Source of the DNA: Armatimonadota bacterium
GTDB taxonomy: Bacteria > Armatimonadota > UBA5829
DNA: 49,128 nt
Assembly: GCA_039679645.1 (NCBI GenBank)
Contig: JBDKUO010000042.1
Span: forward strand, 1 to 49,128
Direction: 5' to 3'
In this document: positions 42,823-49,128 of the stretch, in pieces
Layout of the letters: every line of letters begins with the position of its first letter
How positions within the stretch are numbered: position 1 is the first letter of the stretch
Notes under the pieces: generated by a model
Told to the model about the DNA's origin: nothing
Seen by the model: the letters and a program-made list of their open reading frames with translations, nothing else
The model's database searches: none
Made by a program: the position numbers and the translations under genes

Positions 42823-43521
42823 TTACTTTCGGAATCTTCGATATCCGGCAATGCTGCCGATGCCGACCAGGAGCGCCATTATACTTGTCGGCTCGGGGGT
42901 GGCCACATACCCGGTCAGTGTTTGTGACTGCCATGCGCTTTCAGACGAGTCTCGGACCTGTAGCTCGGCTGCGGAATATCCATTGCAGGCTACCATTTGA
43001 GCGGCAACAGTGGCTATGTCTGCTGCGTCCGTTTCGTCATATGGTGTTCCACCAGTATCAAATGGAGCAGCGCTGTCGTCAACGGCCCAATTAGCGCATC
43101 CAAAAGTTCCCACAACTCCTGTGCCATAGTTTATCATACTGGGGACAGTCGTACGCCAAGTTGTAGTAGCTTCTGTTCCGTCCCAATTGTAGGTATATCT
43201 ATACTGGATGTTGCCCGTGAGATCAGTGACTGTTTTATCGGGAATCCAGAAAACCCACTGAACAAAATGACCCAGGTCTCCGGTGCTGTAGACTATTGAC
43301 TCCAGCGGATCGAAGAGATTTGTTCCAGGGTGCGCACCGCTTCGCATATTGACGTATGTCCCGGCTGCAGCGGCAGCATATGCATCTGTCTTCCATGCTG
43401 CATATGCAGCAGATGCATTAGGGGCGGTGTCGATATAGAAGTTGACATTCATTGCCTGCGCCATAGTTCCTGCAATTAAAAGCATGGCACAAATACACGT
43501 TAGTACAAATACCTTTTTCAT
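42823..43521 (-). CDS. PEP-CTERM sorting-signal protein, paralogue 2
   Basis: The 232-residue protein is similar along its length to the gene just downstream. It has a signal peptide KKVFVLTCICAMLLIAGTMAQA, then FYIDTAPNAS, SGAHPGTNLFDPLESIVYSTGD, GTPYDETDAADIATVAAQM and LQVRDSSESAW. The tail is TPEPTS, IMALLVGIGSIAGY and RRFRK. Only the PEP-CTERM tail shows how it is processed; the domain has no function I recognise. DNA identity with paralogue 1 is highest at the 3' end, pointing to recent duplication or gene conversion there. GAGGAG precedes the ATG. Confidence 0.85.
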   Translation of the reverse strand: MKKVFVLTCICAMLLIAGTMAQAMNVNFYIDTAPNASAAYAAWKTDAYAAAAAGTYVNMRSGAHPGTNLFDPLESIVYSTGDLGHFVQWVFWIPDKTVTDLTGNIQYRYTYNWDGTEATTTWRTTVPSMINYGTGVVGTFGCANWAVDDSAAPFDTGGTPYDETDAADIATVAAQMVACNGYSAAELQVRDSSESAWQSQTLTGYVATPEPTSIMALLVGIGSIAGYRRFRK

Positions 43522-43648
43522 GACTTTTCTCCTCTTGATGTGTGTGCGGCTTGTTCTGCTTGCTCCTTAGGTGGCCCTCGGCCTAGGCGGACAAGCAAGA
43601 TTGAAGCTGGCAAACTGTTAGTTCAATTGAACCGCAGTATTAATCCGA

Positions 43649-43677
43649 ATAGTAAGACAATATCACTAAAATGTCAA
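43649..43677 (-). promoter_or_regulatory. sigma-70 promoter of PEP-CTERM paralogue 2
   Basis: On the minus strand a perfect TTGACA, 17-base spacer and TACTAT. The roughly 120-nt leader contains a hairpin with GCTTG/CAAGC outer arms (within 43553-43591) and GGCC/GGCC inner arms. Confidence 0.7.
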
Positions 43678-44065
43678 CTCAAATAATTAAAAACAGGTAT
43701 TATTGCCGGCATTATATCATTGGCGTTTTCAGCATAATACACAATGGCTGGGAATACTCCGAATACCCACACCAAATTTAGGTGCATCCCTCAAAATTTA
43801 TTAATGCTGCGTATGTTTATTTTGCGACTTTTCCCAACAAAAACATGGTCGAATATCGCGCTGGGCGGGTAATTATCTCCAAAGCGGGCATTGCGCGCGG
43901 CACATGGCACGTGCGGATTGGAGGTGATTTTCGATATGCGCCACTCGCGAATATACAACCGAGCCATGGTCCAAGTTACAGACCGTATGCAAACAGGCAA
44001 CATGGCGACTTTTTGCATTTGGCCGAGTAAGAGGGTCCATGCTTGAGATTGGAACGGAGGAAAAG
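43678..44065. other. intergenic region before the SLH porin
   Basis: Divergent gap of nearly 400 bases; the left part is AT-rich. An open frame at 43782-44030 lacks a ribosome site and recognisable features. The region probably holds the porin promoter and a leader, but no clear -35/-10 pair was found. Confidence 0.35.
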
Positions 44066-46003
44066 ATGAACAAGACAACATATCTGATAGTGGTGATATT
44101 GCTGCTGTGCGCCGCTCCCATTTATGCTCAGCAGGCTTTCACCGATGTGCCCACCGATCACTGGGCATACGACGCAGTAAGGACACTCGTAGATGACGGG
44201 ATTATACTCGGCTACCCGGACGGAACGTTCGGCGGCAAGAGAGCAATTACTCGCTATGAGTTCGCTGCCGCTATTGCACGCCTCGTTCAGTATATACCGC
44301 AGTTGGTTCCGGGTGAGAGGGGCAAGTTCGTTACGCAGGAAGAGCTTGACAATGCCCTTAAGGATTATGCCAGGAAGAGTGAGATCCCCCCATCTCAGAG
44401 CCTGGCTAGTCTTGCGAGCAAAGAAGACCTGGAGTGCGTGCGCAAACTCGTTGACGAATTCAAAGATGAACTTGCTGCACTGGGTGTTGATGTAGACACG
44501 TTGAAAACGCAGGTAGCTGATCTTTCCTGCCGGGTCGCTGTGCTGGAAGCCGAGGCCCGAAGGGTGAAGATAACGGGTGACGCCAATGTGTTTGCAATCG
44601 CTAATGATCACCGAAGCGGCGTTGTGCCTGCAGTGGACCTCGATAACAGAACGATACCGTTCACGGCCACCCTGGGCCGTACGATAGGCGTGGTGCGTGA
44701 TTTCGATCTCAATGTCGTGGGACGCATCAACTGCAATACCACTGCTAACGCAACTATCGACTATGGCAACTACCTGAACTATCTGGTTGCGGTTGACGAC
44801 TATGTTGACGGCGTCCGTCAGACATCCAGAGAGGATTCGAGAACGGTCGGTACGCTGGAACACCAGTTCGTGGATGCGTTCTTCCCATACTATGCATATA
44901 TTGACGCTGGAATCTGCACCGGTGCCGTAAAAGCCGGACGTTTTCCGCTTCAATTTACTCCGTATACACTTAAGAAAATCGATGTAGATTCTTATACGAC
45001 GATCCTGAAGACCGATGACGGCTACTATCCTATGGACGGTATCAGCCTGATGAACAACTTCGGCGGGGTGGACATCACTCTGTTCGCTGCAAAAAACAAC
45101 CAGAACGATTATCTGGTCAACGGCCTGACCGGCCAGCCGAGAAACGACATCGGCACTTTCAACCAGGTCGGAGGTAATGCAGTTGGTGGGCTGACCCAAC
45201 TGATCTCGCAAACCGCGGGCGGTCGCGCTGTGTTAGGTATTCCATGGAGCGGAAAAGCGGGCTTTACATTCTATCAGGCATGGTCTCAGGACGAGTTCAA
45301 TGATCTTGCAAACTACGATCAAGCCAGAGTATACGGCGCAGACTTGTCTGTGCCTGTCGGTATATTCAACTTTGCTGGTAGTTGGACTCAGAGCGATGCG
45401 CTTGTCCGCAAAGGCGCAGCCGGAGTCACCGATGTAAATGATGACGCCACAGCCTGGGATGGCAGGTTTGGCGCTAATGTCGGCAAACTGGGTGTACGCG
45501 CGGGCTACAAGTCTATCGGTCGCAACTTCACCGCCGCCGGCTTCTGGGATAAAATAGGCCACTGGGCCAATCCCGTAAATATCAAGGGTCCATATGCTGA
45601 TTTTATGTATCCGCTTATGGGCAATTTGAATTTTGTGGCCAATGGGGAGTACCTGACAGTGAAGGACCCGTCAACAGTCACTGGGAATACTGCTCTGACG
45701 CAAGATGACAAGATTATCAAGGCCGAGGGCGGCCTGCAGTGGGGCCTGTCCAAAGCCAACTCGCTTGCGTTGGGCTATCAATGGGTGCGATTCAGTCCCG
45801 ATTCTGCTGCCCTGAATGACGCCACCGAGACATATCTGACAATCGGCTGGGCCTATAAGCTGAACCCGAACACGGCGTTCAACGTAGGCTATCAGTACAT
45901 CAATTATGACGGCGGCAGTAATCCTGTCGGGACGACCTTTGCCTATGGACCCGATACCTACCGTGCCGGAGAGGGAGTGGTCCAGTTCGGAGTGTCGTTC
46001 TAG
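44066..46003 (+). CDS. SLH-domain outer-membrane porin (OmpM/Slp-like)
   Basis: From ATG 44066 (GGAGG six bases upstream) the protein has 645 residues. A signal peptide ends PIYAQQA. One SLH domain follows at about residues 24-68 (FTDVPTDHWAYDAVRTLVDDG, then GYPDGTFGGKRAITRYEFAAAIARL). A coiled-coil-like region (about 90-170; LASKEDLECVRKLVDEFKDE, then DVDTLKTQVADLSCRVAVLEAEA) comes next, then a long beta-barrel with alternating strands, ending in FGVSF with a terminal Phe. This architecture tethers the outer membrane to cell-wall polymers in Negativicutes, Deinococcus, cyanobacteria and similar diderms. A strong terminator follows. It is a good indicator that the host is a diderm without typical Proteobacterial Lpp/OmpA tethering. 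Confidence 0.92.
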   Translation: MNKTTYLIVVILLLCAAPIYAQQAFTDVPTDHWAYDAVRTLVDDGIILGYPDGTFGGKRAITRYEFAAAIARLVQYIPQLVPGERGKFVTQEELDNALKDYARKSEIPPSQSLASLASKEDLECVRKLVDEFKDELAALGVDVDTLKTQVADLSCRVAVLEAEARRVKITGDANVFAIANDHRSGVVPAVDLDNRTIPFTATLGRTIGVVRDFDLNVVGRINCNTTANATIDYGNYLNYLVAVDDYVDGVRQTSREDSRTVGTLEHQFVDAFFPYYAYIDAGICTGAVKAGRFPLQFTPYTLKKIDVDSYTTILKTDDGYYPMDGISLMNNFGGVDITLFAAKNNQNDYLVNGLTGQPRNDIGTFNQVGGNAVGGLTQLISQTAGGRAVLGIPWSGKAGFTFYQAWSQDEFNDLANYDQARVYGADLSVPVGIFNFAGSWTQSDALVRKGAAGVTDVNDDATAWDGRFGANVGKLGVRAGYKSIGRNFTAAGFWDKIGHWANPVNIKGPYADFMYPLMGNLNFVANGEYLTVKDPSTVTGNTALTQDDKIIKAEGGLQWGLSKANSLALGYQWVRFSPDSAALNDATETYLTIGWAYKLNPNTAFNVGYQYINYDGGSNPVGTTFAYGPDTYRAGEGVVQFGVSF

Positions 46004-46067
46004 AAGTCAATATCCTTTCGGACGTCGTGCCTGGATGAAAAAAGAATCTGAAACATATTGATTACAC

Positions 46068-46150
46068 GCCGGGAGGCAGTATCCCGGCAATTTGGTTCCA
46101 AAAAGGCAAAAAGCGAGAAACCATCGCAGAGATAGTTTCTCGCTTTTTTT
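46068..46150 (+). terminator. tandem hairpins ending the SLH porin transcript
   Basis: A 7-bp stem GCCGGGA/TCCCGGC (46068-46074, 46082-46088) precedes a 13-bp stem (46108-46120 with 46136-46148, AAAAAGCGAGAAA arm) that ends in seven T. The second is a classical, probably bidirectional, rho-independent terminator, also serving the convergent PEP-CTERM gene. Confidence 0.8.
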
Positions 46151-46200
46151 GCGAAATTGATTGCACACTTTCTTGAATCTGCTTTAACTCCGTAAGCCTG

Positions 46201-47115
46201 CTAACATCGTTTTCGCAGGGCCAGAGATGCACCAGCCAGTGCGCAGAGCAATGTTATGCATGTGCCTGGTTCGGGGACTGTATTAGCTACCACAAACCTG
46301 CCTGTGTATGGGGCAAGGTCTATGAACTCTCCAGTGTTCCAGTTGTACCTGGCCAACTTACTATTGGCACCTGCCGACAGGTAGTGGTTCAGGAACAAGT
46401 CTCCGTTTGCGGTGAAAGCAACTGAGTCAAAACCATAGTTATTGAGTGGAGGTGCAATTGCCTCATAGAACTGCTTTGTAGACCTGTTCAGTTTATAAAG
46501 GCCGAATGCGCACTGGTTTAGGGCATAAATGCCTCCTGATGGGGCTGTTATCAACTGCCGAGGGACGACTAGGTCTTTTGTGCCCGCATACTTTTCCACC
46601 AGATTTCCCGTGGCTACGTTATAGCGGAAAACCACATCCGCCGAGGACCAACTGCCCTCACACACATACAAATCACCATCAGCCCCAAATGTTAGGCCTG
46701 TAGGTTCATAAATGGATGTGTTTAGAGGCACTGCACTGACTAAGCCCGTGTTCAGATTAACCTGGATAATTCTGTTGTTGTAGCGCTGAGTTGCATAAGC
46801 ACAGCCGTCCGGGCCGAGTGCGAGCCCACCTATTTCTGTTCCGTAACCTGTCGGGAGCACGTACGAGCGCAGAACCTGGCCGTCATCCAGATTTATCGCC
46901 TTTAGTTCGTAGTTGACAGATGTATATAAAGTGCCCTGAGTTCCGGATACCATATATCCGGTTGTGCATTTGACCCTGCCGATCAGAGCACCTGTGGATG
47001 GATCATACTTAGCAAATCCTCCTTGTTCCTGCATGACCAGAATCTCTTTTGCGACCGCCGGTAGGGAGACCATCAATACACATGCAGTAAATAGAAATAT
47101 CTTGATTAGTTTCAT
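46201..47115 (-). CDS. PEP-CTERM beta-propeller-like surface protein
   Basis: From ATG 47115 (AGGAGG ten bases upstream) the protein has 304 residues. It has a signal peptide KLIKIFLFTACVLMVSLPAVA and about six repeats of an NHL/lyase-like blade: FAKYDPSTGALIGRV, ALGPDGCAYATQRYNNRIIQVNLNTG, TFGADGDLYVCEG, TAPSGGIYALNQ, AFTANGDLFLNHY. The tail is VPEPGT, a hydrophobic helix and RKRC, a PEP-CTERM signal. A propeller exposed on the surface is likely; ligand unknown. It is transcribed away from the sigma-factor fusion gene across a 215-base gap. Confidence 0.86.
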   Translation of the reverse strand: MKLIKIFLFTACVLMVSLPAVAKEILVMQEQGGFAKYDPSTGALIGRVKCTTGYMVSGTQGTLYTSVNYELKAINLDDGQVLRSYVLPTGYGTEIGGLALGPDGCAYATQRYNNRIIQVNLNTGLVSAVPLNTSIYEPTGLTFGADGDLYVCEGSWSSADVVFRYNVATGNLVEKYAGTKDLVVPRQLITAPSGGIYALNQCAFGLYKLNRSTKQFYEAIAPPLNNYGFDSVAFTANGDLFLNHYLSAGANSKLARYNWNTGEFIDLAPYTGRFVVANTVPEPGTCITLLCALAGASLALRKRC

Positions 47116-47202
47116 TTGTCTTTTTCCTCCTAGAGCAATGTAATTAAGAAGCTTCCGGGCGATATACTGAATGTATGCCTCTATCAACTAGATGCGTCTG
47201 CA

Positions 47203-47266
47203 GGCGCGATGGTTGCGCGTTACTAGATAAATTTTTCTAGAATAAATTGCGGCGCAGAATCGCGCC
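47203..47266. promoter_or_regulatory. nested inverted repeats in the divergent gap (candidate operator)
   Basis: Outer arms GGCGCGAT (47203-47210) and ATCGCGCC (47259-47266) enclose inner arms CTAGA (47223-47227) and TCTAG (47236-47240). The element lies between the promoter areas of the PEP-CTERM propeller gene and the sigma-factor gene, suitable for shared control. Confidence 0.4.
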
Positions 47267-47287
47267 TAAACGTCAACTCGCCGCGTC

Positions 47288-47293
47288 TATAAT
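47288..47293 (+). promoter_or_regulatory. -10 box (TATAAT) before the sigma-factor gene
   Basis: A perfect TATAAT lies 38 bases before the TTG start. No standard -35 is seen; CGTCAACTCG just upstream resembles neither a clear housekeeping nor a clear ECF -35 element. Confidence 0.35.
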
Positions 47294-47330
47294 ATATACA
47301 TCATTTGTCGATTGTAGGAGGATTGTACTG

Positions 47331-48551
47331 TTGAGTGAGGAGTTTGAGCAGGTCTGGGAATCACACTGCAGTCATGTTCGCCTAGTTTTGCTCTCAATCG
47401 CTTGTGATGTAGATATTGTGGAGGACTGCCTTCAAGAGACATACCTAAAGGCCCGTGCTGGGTTTTCGAGCTATAGGGGCGAAGGTCTGCATTCCTGGCT
47501 TGCTACTATTGCCAGGAATGTATACTATTCATATGCTCGACGAAAATATTTCAACTCCGAAGAGAGCCTGGACAAGATCGATAATTACCCGAGCACCGAG
47601 ATCGGCGTTGGCTCGGATGACTACCTTTCTCTCCTTGTGATTCGGGAAGCCATTTCTACCCTTCAACCTGAGCTTCGCCAGGCCTTGATCATGAAGCATT
47701 ATGGTGGTTGCGATTATCGCGATATCGGTAACTATCTCTCCTGTACTCCTAATATTGCCAAACACAGGGTGTGGCGTGCTATGTGTAAGGTCAGGGACAT
47801 GATCGGTTGGGACAAAACATACGCAGTCGAGTGCAATGAGTTGAGTGGTCTTAAAGTATTGGACTGGCTTTACAACTCACTCCCAGCTCATGAGATGGAG
47901 GAGATTAAATCCCATATCAAGTTCTGTCCATCCTGCAGGAAGGTGCTGTCGGAGTTTCGCAGGCTGAGCAGGCTCCTTGACACTATCGAAGGAGACTACC
48001 GCATACTCACATTGGTCGAACTCGACGAACATGGACACACAACCCGCTACGCGTGGGTCAAGCATATTAATGAACATCATGATCCCCTGTATACCTGGCG
48101 GTGGTTGATGTGGAATGATTGGAGCGTTGAATATCTTGCCCTGCAAAGTGAACCCGCCCAGATACACTGGCTTGCAAAGCCAGCTCCGGCAGGCTTGCGT
48201 AGACTTGAGGGTGACTTGCCGAACCCGGTGCCCATGGGTGGGATGGTGGAGGCAATGTATGTAGCATGTCCGCCTTTCGGCTCTCACTGGAATGCTCACA
48301 AGCGCGATGATGGCTCTTGGCACTATCACCATAAGCACTCGCCGTTTCCAAAGAGTCAAGGCTTGCTTGTGGTTACTCTCAGGCTGCCAAAGGGAGCCAA
48401 GCTCATCGGAGTCAATCCCAGCCCGCAGAAACACACCACCAGCGGAGGCAGGACATCGCTCACGTGGCGGGCAATGCTGGAGCCTATCGAGCTAATTAAC
48501 GGCGATGATTCGCGCTGGCAATTCGAGGTGCATTTGGACTACCGGCTGTAG
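47331..48551 (+). CDS. ECF sigma factor fused to zinc-finger anti-sigma-like segment and novel C-terminal domain
   Basis: From TTG 47331 (AGGAGG nine bases upstream) the protein has 406 residues. Sigma region 2 spans about 5-75 (EDCLQETYLKARAGFSSYRGEGLHSWLATIARN). Region 4 spans about 105-160 (TLQPELRQALIMKHYGGCDYRDIGNYLSCTPNIAKHRVWRAM). A zinc-finger motif of the anti-sigma (ZAS) kind follows: HEMEEIKSHIKFCPSCRKVLSEF, about 188-210, with H..C..C spacing. The last 190 residues form a beta-rich domain, ending in VVTLRLPKGAKLIGVNPSP and SLTWRAMLEP, that I do not recognise. There is no membrane helix. Sigma and anti-sigma are normally separate proteins, so this could be self-inhibited and ligand-switched. 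Confidence 0.82.
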   Translation: MSEEFEQVWESHCSHVRLVLLSIACDVDIVEDCLQETYLKARAGFSSYRGEGLHSWLATIARNVYYSYARRKYFNSEESLDKIDNYPSTEIGVGSDDYLSLLVIREAISTLQPELRQALIMKHYGGCDYRDIGNYLSCTPNIAKHRVWRAMCKVRDMIGWDKTYAVECNELSGLKVLDWLYNSLPAHEMEEIKSHIKFCPSCRKVLSEFRRLSRLLDTIEGDYRILTLVELDEHGHTTRYAWVKHINEHHDPLYTWRWLMWNDWSVEYLALQSEPAQIHWLAKPAPAGLRRLEGDLPNPVPMGGMVEAMYVACPPFGSHWNAHKRDDGSWHYHHKHSPFPKSQGLLVVTLRLPKGAKLIGVNPSPQKHTTSGGRTSLTWRAMLEPIELINGDDSRWQFEVHLDYRL

Positions 48552-48805
48552 ATCATCTGGCGATCGTTAGAGGGCTTAATACTCGGGTAAAAACAACGCA
48601 AGTTTCGCAAGCTAAGACGAGTCTGATACGAAATACACAGGTCAGAGGCTGTCTCTTGCATTCCACAAATTCGAACCAAGGGCAAAGAACGGAAACTATA
48701 GGTGATGTGTGTGGAGGAAGTCCGGTCGCAAGGCTGTTGTCGCGAACTCGTCCTTAGCAAAAACTGAACTCAGGTGCGCTGTGGATCGGTCGTGGGCGAT
48801 GAAGA

Positions 48806-48847
48806 ATTAAAAAGCGGAAAACCCTACAAGAGAAGGTTTTCCGCTTT
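48806..48847 (-). terminator. terminator of the tRNA-Glu gene
   Basis: Perfect 13-bp stem (48811-48823 with 48835-48847) with an 11-base loop; on the minus strand the stem ends in a T5 run. It lies immediately downstream of the tRNA. Confidence 0.75.
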
Positions 48848-48852
48848 ACATT

Positions 48853-48929
48853 TGGTAGCCCCGACGGGGTTCGAACCCGTGATCTCATGGCTGAGAACCA
48901 TGCATCCTGGACCGCTAGACGACGGGGCC
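48853..48929 (-). tRNA. trnE: tRNA-Glu (anticodon CTC)
   Basis: On the minus strand GGCCCCG and CGGGGCT form the acceptor stem (one G-U at the end). GTCTAGCGGTCCAGGAT is the D-arm region, CATGG-TTCTCAG-CCATG is the anticodon stem-loop with CTC, and a GGTTCGAACCC-type T arm follows. Discriminator A and an encoded CCA follow (77 bases with CCA). The CTC anticodon reads GAG. It is a single tRNA with its own terminator. Confidence 0.93.
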
Positions 48930-49025
48930 ACATTGTGGAATTGCATTGAGAGTATAGCAAACACATAAGGAACTTGTCAATAGTTCGCGTTGCCTCTGCC
49001 TCGGGTGCATGTCAGATTTACGGAA

Positions 49026-49128
49026 TCACGCTGCAATTTTGGCAGCCTCTAATATATTGCCAGTTCTTTTATTAAGCACTGCAGAGCGCAAATGTGCGAT
49101 TGTCTCGATTCCGTGCCTCTTCCAGCGC
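49026..49128 (-). CDS. C-terminal fragment of an unknown protein, cut by the window edge
   Basis: One minus-strand frame is open from the window edge to a TGA at 49026-49028. It encodes about 33 residues ending TIAHLRSAVLNKRTGNILEAAKIAA. The amphipathic, Ala/Lys-rich pattern looks coding, but the piece is too short to name a family. Confidence 0.35.
   Translation of the reverse strand, partial: RWKRHGIETIAHLRSAVLNKRTGNILEAAKIAA

Noticed and set aside
43782-44030. 82-codon plus-strand frame before the SLH porin
   Set aside because: No ribosome site and no recognisable motif; the divergent gap more likely holds promoter and leader.
48690-48800. GAGGAAGTCCGG resembles the conserved RNase P RNA segment
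   Set aside because: The rest of the RNase P RNA core (ACAGAGA..., the second conserved half) is absent before the tRNA terminator, so a chance match is more likely.

Overview
This window looks like a chromosomal piece from a diderm, free-living bacterium of moderate GC content. The best guess is Armatimonadota or a close Terrabacteria relative. That guess is an inference from gene content: a one-SLH-domain outer-membrane porin, three PEP-CTERM secreted proteins, two divergent uroporphyrinogen-decarboxylase-superfamily paralogues, an L-rhamnose-isomerase-type enzyme, a GH2 glycosidase, frequent TTG/GTG starts, and many short palindromes between genes. No phage, insertion sequence, CRISPR array or rRNA was found.

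Layout. 0.1-3.9 kb: an isoprenoid (MEP pathway) operon, ispE - MobA-like nucleotidyltransferase - dxs, closed by a strong terminator. 3.9-4.8 kb: a gene-free island dense in palindromes. 4.8-7.5 kb: a two-repeat lipoprotein, a single-pass membrane protein and a SIMPL-domain protein. 7.6-13.1 kb: a YchF-like NTPase, then the conserved block rpmH-rnpA-yidD-yidC-jag-mnmE (ribosome, RNase P, membrane insertion, RNA binding, tRNA modification). The dnaA gene that often neighbours this block is absent. 13.1-17.6 kb (minus strand): the nitrogen module amtB-glnB-glnD, with a cluster of GTAAC/GTTAC half-sites upstream of amtB. 17.6-24.7 kb: accessory metabolism and housekeeping (a URO-D-like methyltransferase-type protein, C39-like peptidase, Nudix hydrolase, sugar isomerase, lipoprotein, Ycf46-like AAA ATPase, S23-type four-helix protein), then smc (24.7-28.3 kb).

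28.3-35.6 kb: an exopolysaccharide operon with its own promoter and a ~225-nt leader. It encodes a Wza-like exporter, a Wzz/Wzc-type co-polymerase whose Walker-A lysine is replaced by arginine, a hexapeptide acyltransferase, a DegT aminotransferase, an initiating sugar-phosphate transferase and a Gfo/Idh dehydrogenase. Dehydrogenase + aminotransferase + acyltransferase is the enzyme set used to make acylated amino sugars on a nucleotide carrier. A hairpin terminator ends the operon inside the 3' end of a convergent GNAT gene. 36.4-39.8 kb: a secreted GH2 enzyme and a second URO-D-like protein whose metal motif is altered. 40.0-41.7 kb: fabZ and serC.

41.8-48.6 kb: an envelope region with two paralogous PEP-CTERM proteins, each with a near-consensus sigma-70 promoter and a similar leader, an SLH-domain porin, a third (beta-propeller) PEP-CTERM protein and, divergent from it, an ECF sigma factor fused in one polypeptide to a zinc-finger anti-sigma-like segment and an unrecognised C-terminal domain. 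A tRNA-Glu(CTC) and the C-terminus of an unknown minus-strand gene close the window.

The observations most worth following are the sigma/anti-sigma fusion next to PEP-CTERM and SLH genes, the GTAAC cluster before amtB, the dispersed palindrome families, the EPS leader RNA and the contrasting metal motifs of the two URO-D paralogues. Identifications rest on motif recognition by eye; no database search was run.
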